Assembly: GCF_001509485.1 (NCBI RefSeq)
Contig: NZ_LLZI01000226.1
Span: 1 to 57,029, forward strand
DNA length: 57,029 bases
Direction: 5' to 3'
DNA from: Streptomyces sp. NRRL F-4489
Lineage (GTDB): Bacteria > Actinomycetota > Actinomycetes > Streptomycetales > Streptomycetaceae
This document shows positions 1 to 8,171 of the stretch, piece after piece. Both the position numbers and the translations under genes were made by a program. A model generated the notes under the pieces. The model worked only from the letters and a program-made list of their open reading frames with translations. It did not search any database and had not been told where the DNA came from. The stretch's first letter is position 1. Each line of letters begins with the position of its first letter.

Positions 1-223
1 GTGCGTCAGGTGCTGGCCGGGGGGTGGGGGGCGACACGCCGGGGGGTGTACGGGCGGGCGTCCGGCAAACGTGTCGGGACGGGTTGGCCGGTCCCGGCCG
101 ATCGCTGCTTTACGGCCGGCGGCATATGCGCTGCTCTACGGGTGGCTTCGGCCCCGCCCACGGCTCGGACGACGCGGTCGGCCGGCGGAACATCCCAGCA
201 GCGCCAACTCCAAGGGGACCACT

Positions 224-1624
224 GTGAGCACGCCTCCTTCCGTTCCACTCCGCATCGCCCTCGTCAACGGCAGTTTCGAAGAGCCCGCCATCGCCAGTCT
301 GGAGTTCCTGCCGGACGCCTCCCAGACCCAGGCACCCCGCCGGGTCCCGGGCTGGCTCACCACCGCCTCGGACCACATGATCGAACTGTGGCGGTCGGGC
401 TTCAACGGCGTTCCCTCGGCCGAGGGCGCCCAGTTCGCCGAGCTCAACGCCAACGAGGTCTCCACGCTCTACCAGGATCTGGCGACCACGCCCGGTACGA
501 CGCTGTACTGGCGGCTCTACCACCGCGGCCGCCAAGGGCAGGACACCATGGCGCTGGACATCGGGGCACCGGGCGCCGCGGTGGAGCAGCGCCGGTTCAC
601 CGACGGCAACACCGCCTGGGGCTACTACACCGGCACGTACACCGTCCCGGCCGGCCAGACGGTCACCCGCTTCGCGTTCCGCTCCGTCTCCGCCGCCGGT
701 GGCAACCGCAGCATCGGCAACTTCCTGGACGGCATCTTCTTCGGCACCGCGCCCCATATCGTGCTGACCAAGACGGCCATCCCCACCGGCCCGCTGGAGG
801 TGGGCGATGTCGTCACGTACCGCATCACGGCACGGAACGAAGGCGGCGGTGCGGCGGAATCCCTCACCGTGAGCGACGCCGTTCCGGACGGTACGACGTA
901 TCTGCCTGGTTCGCTGCGGATCGTCGAGGGTCCCAACACGGGGCCGAAGACGGACGCGCCCGGTGACGACCAGGCACAGTACGACCCGGAGAACAACGCG
1001 GTCGTCTTCCGGCTCGGCAACGGGGCCTCCGCCGCGGAGGGCGGCAGCCTGCCCAACACCGAGACGCTGCCCGAGGGCACCACGGTGGAGTACCGGGTCA
1101 CCATCGACCTGGCCAGCGCCGGCAAGGAGATCCGCAACACCGCCACCGCCTACTACGAGAACCGGCTCGGCGACACGCCGGAGCCGCTGACGGCCACGTC
1201 CGACGAGGCGGTCACGGAGGTCGAACCGGCCGCCGACCTGGCCGTGGCGAAGTCCGCCGACGCGACTACCGTGACCGTCGGCCAGACGGTGACCTATCGC
1301 ATCACGGTCTCCAACAGCGGTCCCAGCGACGCCACGGGTGTGCGGGTGTCCGACCAGTTCCCGGACAATCTTGTCTTCCTGTCCGCCGACGCCTCTTCGG
1401 GGGCGTACGACGCGGTCGGTGGGCAGTGGGCCGTGGGCGATCTGCCGGTCGGCGGCACGGCGACCCTCACTCTGCGGGGCAAGGCGACCAAGGCCGGTCT
1501 GATCACCAACAGCGCCACTGCGACTGGGGAGGAGAAGGATCCCAACCCCGCCAACAACTCCGACAGCGTCGCTGTGTGCGTGGAGGCCGCGCCGTCGTGC
1601 TGCGATCCCTGCGCCGGGGGGTGA
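224..1624 (+). CDS. DUF11 repeat (surface-type) protein
   Basis: A 466-residue protein starting at GTG 224, seven bases after the purine-rich AAGGGGA at 212-218; a longer in-frame start at 71 has no ribosome site. Residues about 1-175 form a beta-rich domain opening VNGSFEEP, as seen before DUF11 repeats. Two DUF11 (Ig-like conserved repeat) domains follow, around 180-330 and 345-450, with the typical phrases LTKTA, VGDVVTYRITARN and VGQTVTYRITVSN. The tail is short and cysteine-rich (CVEAAPSCCDPCAGG). DUF11 proteins are usually cell-surface or spore-associated, but I see no N-terminal signal peptide, sortase signal or membrane anchor, so its location is unclear. Function unknown; the family call is firm. 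Confidence 0.85.
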   Translation: MSTPPSVPLRIALVNGSFEEPAIASLEFLPDASQTQAPRRVPGWLTTASDHMIELWRSGFNGVPSAEGAQFAELNANEVSTLYQDLATTPGTTLYWRLYHRGRQGQDTMALDIGAPGAAVEQRRFTDGNTAWGYYTGTYTVPAGQTVTRFAFRSVSAAGGNRSIGNFLDGIFFGTAPHIVLTKTAIPTGPLEVGDVVTYRITARNEGGGAAESLTVSDAVPDGTTYLPGSLRIVEGPNTGPKTDAPGDDQAQYDPENNAVVFRLGNGASAAEGGSLPNTETLPEGTTVEYRVTIDLASAGKEIRNTATAYYENRLGDTPEPLTATSDEAVTEVEPAADLAVAKSADATTVTVGQTVTYRITVSNSGPSDATGVRVSDQFPDNLVFLSADASSGAYDAVGGQWAVGDLPVGGTATLTLRGKATKAGLITNSATATGEEKDPNPANNSDSVAVCVEAAPSCCDPCAGG

Positions 1625-1885
1625 TGTCCGGGCTCGGGCACGCCACTGCGCGCCGCTGCATCGCTGCGGCGCTATGTCCCAGCGCCCTGTCGGCCCGTTG
1701 GCCGGCGGGGCGCTGGGGCGTAGCACCGCAGCCGGCGTGCGGACGGCCGTGGTTCGCCGTACTCAACAGTGCGGAAAGGCAAGGCCGTTGGTGGCGTTGG
1801 CGGGAGAGGAGGTTGCTGGATTCCTCCGCGTGCGGGAGGCGGTAGTGTCCCGTACCGCAAGGTCTGCGAGACGACGGGGGTCTAG

Positions 1886-2551
1886 TTGAACAACCCGATC
1901 CCGATACCCATGGATCTGGCTCTGCCGCCGGTGCGCCCCAGGGGACGGCTGCGACGGCTGTGGCGGTCCAGGAAGGCGCTGGCCGGCCTCACGCAGTGGG
2001 TCATCGACTGGGGCATACCGTTCTCCGCGGTGATCACCGTGCTGTACGGGCTCGCCGCGCGGACGACCAGTCCGAGCGCGGTGTACCGGACGCTCACCCT
2101 CATCGACGCCCCGGAGCATGTGCTGCTGTGGATCGCGTCGGTGGTGGGGTGGCTGGCGGTGCCTGCGGTCATCGGTGGGGTGGCCGGTCATGTGATCGCG
2201 ACCCGGATCCAGAGCGTGAAGGCGATGTCCACCAGCGCGCTCTTCAGGCGGCGCGGTTGGGGTGCACGGCTGCGCCCGCCGTCGCGGATCGACTACCTGG
2301 GCGCGTACTTCCACGGGACCCTCGCGGAGCAGGAGTTTGTGGACGCGTTCGTACGTGTCGCGCACCGCAACGACTGGAACATGGCGCAGGACCACTGGGA
2401 GGTGCTCATCCGCGACACGATGAGCACCCAGCAGTTCGCCAAACTGGACCGGCACGAGTGCCTGCGGCAGGCGCAGGACGTGACCCGCATCCACGCCCGG
2501 CCGCCCGCACTGGTGGGGCTGTGCCTGGTCTGTGTGGCCCGGAAGCCTTAA
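1886..2551 (+). CDS. DUF6313-like membrane protein
   Basis: About 221 residues. The TTG start at 1886 is chosen because GACGGGGG lies a few bases upstream; the next start, ATG 1910, has no ribosome site. There is a basic N-terminus (residues 15-30), one membrane segment around 38-58 (WGIPFSAVITVLYGL) and a second around 75-100 (VLLWIASVVGWLAVPAVIGGVAG). A cytoplasmic C-terminal half of 110 residues ends in a short hydrophobic stretch. I associate this pattern with the Streptomyces family DUF6313, from memory. The next small gene starts 76 bases downstream on the same strand and may be co-transcribed. Function unknown. Confidence 0.7.
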   Translation: MNNPIPIPMDLALPPVRPRGRLRRLWRSRKALAGLTQWVIDWGIPFSAVITVLYGLAARTTSPSAVYRTLTLIDAPEHVLLWIASVVGWLAVPAVIGGVAGHVIATRIQSVKAMSTSALFRRRGWGARLRPPSRIDYLGAYFHGTLAEQEFVDAFVRVAHRNDWNMAQDHWEVLIRDTMSTQQFAKLDRHECLRQAQDVTRIHARPPALVGLCLVCVARKP

Positions 2552-2627
2552 CGGGCAGCGGGCCGTGCGAGGGGGTGACAGGCAGGGTGGGCAGCGGGAT
2601 GATGCGTTATCTGGAGGGTGACTGCTG

Positions 2628-2999
2628 ATGCAGGCGGAGAGCGCGGCGGAGATCGTGCGGGCGTCGCTGGCCCTGGCGTTTCCGACCGCCACCGACGAGG
2701 GGCTGACCCGGGCGGCGGAAGTCGTGCTGCGCTGGGGCTCCGAGGGCGTGGGCGAGCAACTGGAACCGGACCTCGCCGAGCGGATGCTGTACGACCTCAT
2801 GGAGGTGGCCCAGCAGGACCCGCAGGAGTTCATGGCCGCCCGGGCGCCCCGGCCCGACGGTACGCGGGTGGAGCCGGCGGCCAGCCGGGCCTGGAGTCAG
2901 ACGAGCGCCACGCGGGACGAGCTGCCGTATGTGCCGCGTCCGCCGGCGGGACCCAGGCGGCGGCGGTTCGGGGGCGGCCGGGGGTTCGTATCGGATTAG
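2628..2999 (+). CDS. Small hypothetical protein
   Basis: 123 residues, ATG at 2628 with GGAGGG at 2613-2618 upstream. The first 75 residues look like a soluble helical domain (AAEIVRASLALAF, EVVLRWGSEGVGEQL, ERMLYDLMEVAQQDPQEF). The last 45 are basic and disordered, ending in a PRRRRFGGGRG-like tail. No signal peptide, membrane segment or known motif. It follows the membrane protein at 1886-2551 closely and is probably expressed with it. Codon use is normal for the window, which supports it being real. Function unknown. Confidence 0.6.
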   Translation: MQAESAAEIVRASLALAFPTATDEGLTRAAEVVLRWGSEGVGEQLEPDLAERMLYDLMEVAQQDPQEFMAARAPRPDGTRVEPAASRAWSQTSATRDELPYVPRPPAGPRRRRFGGGRGFVSD

Positions 3000-3336
3000 G
3001 TGCCGGCGGGGGTGTCGAGGACGCGGCGGGCCTCACTGAGGGTGAAGGACTGGGGGCGGGCGGCGAGGACCTCCGTACGGTTCGTACGGTGTCCTCGACC
3101 CGCATCGTCCGCCCGCCCTTTCTCGGCGGTGGTCGCGCCGCCGGTCGCGGTGGCCCGCCCGGTGCCGGGCGGGTGGCAACGCCCTCATGGTGGTCGATGG
3201 CGTGCAGTCCGCGCGGGGAGGGCGGCGGAGTGTCCCCGGGGCCTGTCCGCACGCCGGAGCGAGAGCGGCTCCGAAGGGACCGCCCGCTCTGGAGCCGGCG
3301 GACGGACCCGCTGCCGCGTGGACGCGGGGCAGTCCC
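3000..3336. other. Intergenic region, no gene seen
   Basis: About 337 bases between the small hypothetical gene and the convergent CBS-domain gene. The open frames here are arginine/proline-rich shadows with no start context. A short direct repeat (GTACGGT, two copies around 3076-3091) is the only structure I noticed. Confidence 0.4.
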
Positions 3337-3753
3337 TCAGTCCCGGGACAGCGCGTCGAGCAGTTCGCCGACCTGGGGATCCGGCAGGGCGCGGGCGACC
3401 TCGGCGCGGCCGATCGTGCCGACCAGTTCGGTGCCGTCGAGGACCGGCAGGCGGTGCACCCCGTTCGCGGCCATGATGCGCAGGACGTGATGGGCGTCGT
3501 CGTCCACGTCCACCGCCACCAGCTCCTCCTGGGACAGTTCGCCCGCCTTGGTCGTGGCCGGGTCCCGTTCCCTGGCCAGGACGTTCACCACGATGTCCCG
3601 ATAGGTGAGCATGCCCTGGATGCGGTTGTCGCCGCCGCGGATCGGCAGCGCGCTCACCCCCAGGTCGGCCATCCGCTTGGCCGCCAGCACCACGCTCTCG
3701 TCCGCGCCGACGCAGTCCGCACCGGCCGTCATCAGCTCTCTCGCGCTCGTCAT
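3337..3753 (-). CDS. CBS-domain pair protein
   Basis: 138 residues, ATG at 3753, preceded on its strand by GAGAGGGAG. It is a bare tandem CBS pair (Bateman module). CBS1 spans about 7-60 (MTAGADCVGADESVVLAAKRMADLGVSALPI), with GMLTYRDIV closing it. CBS2 spans about 75-130 (VDVDDDAHHVLRIMAANGVHRLPVLDG), closed by GTIGRAEVARAL. Such stand-alone CBS proteins sense adenine nucleotides or NAD and are often stress- or dormancy-linked in actinobacteria. It diverges from a TetR gene with two palindromic operators in the shared promoter region, so that TetR may control it. The partner protein is unknown. Confidence 0.92.
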   Translation of the reverse strand: MTSARELMTAGADCVGADESVVLAAKRMADLGVSALPIRGGDNRIQGMLTYRDIVVNVLARERDPATTKAGELSQEELVAVDVDDDAHHVLRIMAANGVHRLPVLDGTELVGTIGRAEVARALPDPQVGELLDALSRD

Positions 3754-3873
3754 CTGCCGTCTCCCTCTCCGCGCCGGGTGTGCGGCCGGTGGCGATGAGT
3801 TCACCGCATGGGGCGGGAACGGGCCAAGCACTGTGGGCGGTCGGCGTGGCGTGGAGGTGGGTCCCTCCGCTGG

Positions 3874-3931
3874 TGCACTGGTGAGTGCAGAAGGTGTACT
3901 GAGTGGTTGAGGGGGTGCACTCGTGAGTGTA
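3874..3931. promoter_or_regulatory. Two TetR-type palindromic operators
   Basis: TGCACTGGTGAGTGCA at 3874-3889 is a perfect 6-base inverted repeat around 4 bases. TGCACTCGTGAGTGTA at 3916-3931 is the same palindrome with one arm mismatch. They are 42 bases apart, four helical turns, so on the same face. A degenerate half-site pair (TGTACTGAGTG) lies between them at 3895-3905. They sit between the divergent CBS gene and the TetR gene at 4003 and are most simply that TetR's own operators. The palindromes are seen directly; the regulator assignment is inferred. Confidence 0.7.
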
Positions 3932-4002
3932 ATCTTGCGATGGCACCACCAACTCCCCGTCGCGGGCGGGGTGTTGGTCCGCGCCGAAAGGAGGAGTTCC
4001 CT

Positions 4003-4686
4003 ATGTCCGACACCGGCTATACGTCCGTCACCGGCCATACGTCCGTCACCGCAGCCGAACGCCACCGTGGCCTGCCCGACAAGCGTCGGGCGATCTGCCG
4101 GGCCGCCCGAGTGGTGTTCGGGCGGGAGGGGTACACCCGGGCCGGCGTCGATGTGATCGCGGCCGAGGCCAACGTCTCCAAGCGCACGATCTACAACCAC
4201 TTCGCGGACAAGGAGCAGTTGTTCCTGGCGGTCGCGGTGGAAGGCGCCGACGCGGTCACCGACGCGGTACGCGAGCTGATGGAGCGTCACCTGCGCAAAA
4301 TCGTGGACCTGGAGGAGGATTTGACCGCCTTCTGCCGGGACCGGGCGAAGGCGGTGACCGAATTCCCCGAGCATTTCGCGCTCGTCCGCGCCATTCACGC
4401 CGAGGTGACCCGGCTGCCCGCGCCCGTACTGGAGAAGTGGATGGCGCACGGACCGCCGTCCGCCCATCAGCGGCTGGCGCCGTATCTCCAGCGGATCGCC
4501 GACCGGGGGCTGCTGGAGTTCGACGACGCGGAGAAGGCCGCCAACCGGCTCAATACGCTGACCATGAACGACGTTCTGATCCGGTCCTTCTACGGGGCGA
4601 TTCCGCTGCCGGAAGCGGTGGTTGAGGAGATCGTCACCGAGGGTGTCAGTGCCTTTCTGCGGCTGTACGCCACCCGTTCGAACTGA
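4003..4686 (+). CDS. TetR/AcrR family transcriptional regulator
   Basis: 227 residues, ATG 4003 with a strong AAAGGAGG at 3987-3994. The first 20 residues contain a duplicated tract (YTSVTGHTSVT). The TetR_N DNA-binding domain spans about 28-75: ICRAARVVFGREGYTRAGVDVIAAEANVSKRTIYNHF, followed by DKEQLF. The C-terminal ligand-binding half (90-220) resembles the AefR-like C-terminal domain. It heads a two-gene operon with a cupin 26 bases downstream and probably represses itself, and possibly the divergent CBS gene, through the two palindromes at 3874-3931. The effector is unknown; the neighbouring cupin could act on it. Confidence 0.9.
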   Translation: MSDTGYTSVTGHTSVTAAERHRGLPDKRRAICRAARVVFGREGYTRAGVDVIAAEANVSKRTIYNHFADKEQLFLAVAVEGADAVTDAVRELMERHLRKIVDLEEDLTAFCRDRAKAVTEFPEHFALVRAIHAEVTRLPAPVLEKWMAHGPPSAHQRLAPYLQRIADRGLLEFDDAEKAANRLNTLTMNDVLIRSFYGAIPLPEAVVEEIVTEGVSAFLRLYATRSN

Positions 4687-4712
4687 GTACGTGACACGAA
4701 GGAGCACAGGCC

Positions 4713-5279
4713 ATGACGTTTCTGTCGCCGGACTATCCGGAGATCCGCTACACGCGGGACGAGGGGGAGGTCAGCGCGTCCTTCCGGCCGGCCGGGACGC
4801 CGCCGGACTTCACCAACAGCAAGGGGGACACGTACCACTACCTGTCCACGCGGCTGAGCACGGACGGGATGTTCGGCCTCTACCAGAACCGGATGGGGCC
4901 GGCGGTCGGCGGGACCAGTCCGCATTTCCACAAGACGATGTCGGAGGCGTTCTATGTGCTGTCGGGGGAGATCCATGTCTTCGACGGCGAGCGGTGGTTC
5001 GACGCGAGCCGGGGCGATTACCTCTACATTCCGCCGGGCGGGGTGCATTCGTTCGGGAACATCTCGGGGGAGCCGGCGGAATTCCTGATGCTGTTCGCGC
5101 CCGGTGCCGCCCGTGAGGGCTATTTCGAGGGGCTTGAGCAGGTCGCGGGGATGAGCGATGAGGAGCGCGCGGAGTTCTTCGTCCGGCACGACAGCTTTTT
5201 CGCGGATATGGCCAAGGGTCCGGGGGCGGATTCCTGGGAGGACCGGGCGGCGCTGCGGAAGTCGTTCAGGACGCGGTGA
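4713..5279 (+). CDS. Cupin domain protein
   Basis: 188 residues, ATG 4713 with GAAGGAG upstream. A single conserved beta-barrel cupin lies about 55-130. Motif 1 is HFHKTMSEAFYVLSGEIHVF (His-X-His, Glu) and motif 2 is GDYLYIPPGGVHSF (terminal His), so the metal-binding set is complete. Cupins of this size act as dioxygenases, isomerases or small-molecule sensors; the substrate cannot be told. A polar helical tail (about 135-188) contains MSDEERAEFFVRHDSFF. It is co-transcribed with the TetR gene upstream, which suggests it modifies or detoxifies the TetR ligand. Confidence 0.88.
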   Translation: MTFLSPDYPEIRYTRDEGEVSASFRPAGTPPDFTNSKGDTYHYLSTRLSTDGMFGLYQNRMGPAVGGTSPHFHKTMSEAFYVLSGEIHVFDGERWFDASRGDYLYIPPGGVHSFGNISGEPAEFLMLFAPGAAREGYFEGLEQVAGMSDEERAEFFVRHDSFFADMAKGPGADSWEDRAALRKSFRTR

Positions 5280-5351
5280 GGGAGAGCCGCTGACAGACAG
5301 CCGGACAGGCAGGGCAGAGAGACGGACAGCCGGAGAGACGGGCCGCGGCCG

Positions 5352-5780
5352 TCAGTCCCCGGCTTCCGCGAGCCGGCGCAGCAGGGGCTCCACCGCGGCC
5401 AGTCGGCGGGCCTCCTCCGGGCGCAGCGCTGCCAGCCGCCGGGCCAGGACCTGCGCCTCGCCACGGGCGACGTCCGCCAGGGCGGCGATGCCCTGTTCGG
5501 TGACCAGGACGCGGCTGGCCCGCCGGTCGTCCGGGTCGGCCTCCCGGCGTACCAGGCCCGCCGACTCCAGCCCCAGGACCGCGGCGGTGGCGGTCGGCTG
5601 GGAGCAGGGCACCCACTGCGCGATCTCCCCGATCCGGGACGGGCCGCGCTGGGAGAGCAGGGCCAGTACCGAGATGTGGGTCAGCTGGATGCTGCCGGCG
5701 GTGGCGGACCTGCGCAGGCTGCGGGTGAGCCGGTGCAGCGAGATCACCAGCTCCAGTACCGTCTCGTCACCGATCGTCAT
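5352..5780 (-). CDS. MarR family transcriptional regulator
   Basis: 142 residues, ATG 5780 after GGTGGGTGAG on its strand. The winged-helix core spans about 30-105: LTHISVLALLSQRGPSRIGEIAQ, then PTATAAVLGLESAGLVRREADPDDRRASRVLVTEQG. The DPDDRR wing motif is diagnostic for MarR. Flanking helices at both ends would form the dimer interface. It is convergent with the cupin gene and lies upstream of, and in the same direction as, nothing obvious. The asnB terminator (5821-5845) separates it from asnB. Target genes unknown. Confidence 0.9.
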   Translation of the reverse strand: MTIGDETVLELVISLHRLTRSLRRSATAGSIQLTHISVLALLSQRGPSRIGEIAQWVPCSQPTATAAVLGLESAGLVRREADPDDRRASRVLVTEQGIAALADVARGEAQVLARRLAALRPEEARRLAAVEPLLRRLAEAGD

Positions 5781-5820
5781 CGCTCACCCACCGCCTGCCG
5801 TACCGGACCGGGTCCGCGTC

Positions 5821-5845
5821 CGGGCCCCGGGGCTGCCGGGGCCCG
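5821..5845 (-). terminator. Intrinsic terminator of asnB
   Basis: A perfect 10-base stem (CGGGCCCCGG / CCGGGGCCCG) with a 5-base loop, beginning 9 bases beyond the asnB stop. There is no U-tract, as is common in Streptomyces. Confidence 0.75.
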
Positions 5846-5853
5846 GCCGTTGA

Positions 5854-7698
5854 TCAGGAGAGCGTAATGGCGGGGGAGTACATCTCCAACCAGAGCGCCA
5901 GGTCCAGAGTCCGTTCGAGACCGCGCCGCGACGCCTGGGTGATCTGCGGGGTGTCGCGCTCCGCGGCGCGGCGCAGCCAGTCGCGGTCCACGAGGTCGAA
6001 CACCTGGTGCGACGGGCGGGCCAGCAGATCCTTGGCGTGCCCCTGGAGCGCGACCGCGTACTGCGGGTCCTGGGTGGACGGGTACGGGCTCTTCACCCGG
6101 TCGTACACCGACTTGGGCAGCACATCGGCGGTGGCCTCGCGCAGCAGGCTCTTCTCCCGGCCGTCGAAGGACTTCAGGGACCAGGGGGCGTTGTAGACGT
6201 ACTCGACGAGCCGGTGGTCGCAGAACGGCACCCGCACCTCCAGGCCCACGGCCATGCTCGCGCGGTCCTTGCGGTCCAGCAGGATCCGGACGAACCGCGT
6301 CAGGTGCAGATAGCAGATCTTCCGCATCCGGTACTCGAAGTCGCTCTCGCCGTCGAGCCGTTCGACGTCCTTGACGGCCCGGTCGTAGTTGTCCTGGACG
6401 TAGCCCGGCAGGTCCAGGGCGCCGGTGACGCCGGGGGTGAGGATGTTGCCGTCGTCGCCGAAGTGCTCGGCGTAGCGCACCAGCCAGGGGAAGGTGTCGG
6501 CGCGGCGGGCCTCCTCGTCGAAGAACTGCTTGTACCCGCCGAAGACCTCGTCCGCCGACTCGCCCGACAGCGCCACCGTCGAGTGCTGCCGGATCGCCTT
6601 GAACAGCAGGTACAGCGAGGAGTCCATATCGCCCAGGCCCAGCGGCAGATCGCGGGCGCGCAGGACCTTGCGGCGCACGTCGAGATCGGCCAGGGACGCC
6701 GAGTCCAGCACGATGTCCTGGTGCTCGGTGCCGGACTGCCGGGCCACGTCGTGGACGAAGGGGGTGTCGGGGGTGGCGCGCAGCTCGTCGGCGACGAAGT
6801 TCTCGGTCTGGCCGACGAAGTCGACGGCGAAGCTGCGTACCGTCTCGCCGGCCTCGGCGAGCTGACGGGCCGCCAGCGCGGTCATCGCCGAGGAGTCCAG
6901 CCCGCCGGACAGCAGGGTGCAGCGCGGGACGTCGGAGACCAGCTGGCGGCGGACGATATCGTCCAGCAGGGTCCGGACGTGGGCGATCGAGGTCTCGCGG
7001 TCGTCCTGGTGCGCCTGGGTGCGCAGCGACCAGTAGACGTGCCGGCGCACGCCCTCGGTGTCGACGGTGACGACGGTGCCCGGTTCGACCTCGGCCATGC
7101 CGTCCCAGATGGCGTGCCCGGGCGTCTTCACGAACGCGAAGAGTTCACGCAGGCCGTCCAGGCCGACCTGGCGCCGGGCCAGCGGGTTGGCCAGGATCGC
7201 TTTGGGCTCGGAGCCGAACAGCACGCCGTCGGCGGTGGGGTAGTAGTAGAACGGCTTGATGCCCATCCGGTCGCGGATCATCACCAGGCGCCGGCGCTGC
7301 TCGTCCCATATCGCGAAGGCGAACATGCCGTTGAGGCGTTCGGCGACCGCCTCGCCCCACTCCAGGTAGCCGCGGAGCACCACTTCGGTGTCGGAGTCGG
7401 TGGTGAACCGGTGGCCGCGGCCGGCGAGTTCGGTGCGGAGTTCGCCGAAGTTGTAGGTCTCGCCGGAGTAGACGATGACGACCTTGCTGCCGTCCGGCCG
7501 TTCGGCGGTCATCGGCTGGCGGCCGCCGGGCAGATCGATGATCGCGAGCCGCCGGTGGCCGAGCGCGGCCGGGCCCTGGACCCAGGTGCCGCGGTCATCC
7601 GGTCCGCGGCAGGACATCGTCTCGGTCATCGCGTCCACCGTCTCCTGCTCGGAGCGCAGATCGCGGTCGAAGGAAATCCAGCCGGTGATGCCACACAT
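5854..7698 (-). CDS. asnB: Glutamine-hydrolysing asparagine synthetase
   Basis: 614 residues, matching the usual Streptomyces AsnB length. It makes asparagine from aspartate, ATP and glutamine in the cytosol. The start at 7698 places the N-terminal nucleophile Cys directly after Met (MCGITGWISFD), with AGGAGG upstream; longer frames would bury Cys2. The class II amidotransferase domain is about 2-200. The synthetase domain carries the ATP pyrophosphatase loop LLSGGLDSSAM near 255 and, later, ALSGESADEVFGGY. A rotated C-terminal lobe includes RMRKICYLHLTRFVRILLDRKDRASM and EVRVPFCDH. All catalytic motifs are intact. It is monocistronic, with a terminator at 5821-5845. Confidence 0.97.
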   Translation of the reverse strand: MCGITGWISFDRDLRSEQETVDAMTETMSCRGPDDRGTWVQGPAALGHRRLAIIDLPGGRQPMTAERPDGSKVVIVYSGETYNFGELRTELAGRGHRFTTDSDTEVVLRGYLEWGEAVAERLNGMFAFAIWDEQRRRLVMIRDRMGIKPFYYYPTADGVLFGSEPKAILANPLARRQVGLDGLRELFAFVKTPGHAIWDGMAEVEPGTVVTVDTEGVRRHVYWSLRTQAHQDDRETSIAHVRTLLDDIVRRQLVSDVPRCTLLSGGLDSSAMTALAARQLAEAGETVRSFAVDFVGQTENFVADELRATPDTPFVHDVARQSGTEHQDIVLDSASLADLDVRRKVLRARDLPLGLGDMDSSLYLLFKAIRQHSTVALSGESADEVFGGYKQFFDEEARRADTFPWLVRYAEHFGDDGNILTPGVTGALDLPGYVQDNYDRAVKDVERLDGESDFEYRMRKICYLHLTRFVRILLDRKDRASMAVGLEVRVPFCDHRLVEYVYNAPWSLKSFDGREKSLLREATADVLPKSVYDRVKSPYPSTQDPQYAVALQGHAKDLLARPSHQVFDLVDRDWLRRAAERDTPQITQASRRGLERTLDLALWLEMYSPAITLS

Positions 7699-8171
7699 GC
7701 CATGTCCTCCTGCCTCGACCCTGGGGCCGCCGGCGTCGCGGTGCCGCGGGAAGCGCCGCGTGGACCGGGGTCCGGGAGCCGCGGGCAAGGCGCCGTTACG
7801 GCGCTGCCCGACCGGCTCCGCCAGAGTCAGTTGTATCGAGCACCTATGTAACGAGAGTGTTCCTCGGGTCCCCGTCACGTCAACCGTGGCGTAACGCGGG
7901 AAGGGGCGCACGGGGATGCGCCGGGGTGTGCGGAAGGCGTGGGGGAGGGGCGGCGGCGGGGCGGTGACCTGCGGGTTCGCGGCCGGGTGCGGGAGTGCCG
8001 GCGGCGGGCGGCCGGGGGCGGACCATACGGGAACGTAAGGAAGGTTTTACCGGGAGGTGACGGAGTGGCGGGGGAGCGGTACGGGGTGTGAGGGCGTGCG
8101 CCGGGCGTACGGGCGGGGGCGTGCAGGGCTACGCCGGGGGGCGCGCGGACCAGTGGCGCGCCCCCGGACCC
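7699..8171. other. asnB upstream region and gap before FUSC exporter
   Basis: About 470 bases. The side near 7704-7860 is the asnB leader and probable promoter; it is relatively AT-rich around 7826-7860 (GTTACATAGG and GATACAAC on the minus strand). The remainder to 8130 shows only arginine/proline-rich shadow frames. The FUSC terminator lies at 8134-8167. A ribosome-site-like GGGAGG at 8050 is not followed by a convincing frame. Confidence 0.4.
8134..8167 (-). terminator. Terminator of the FUSC exporter gene
   Basis: A GC stem of about 12 pairs (left arm 8134-8146, right arm 8156-8167, one bulged G) with a 9-base loop, ending 4 bases from the FUSC stop codon. Confidence 0.7.

Noticed and set aside
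1..966. Long open frames at the window start and throughout (for example 1-966, 8088-11717, 44672-49867)
   Set aside because: They are Arg/Pro/Gly-rich shadow frames opposite or out of phase with clear genes, a normal effect of high G+C.
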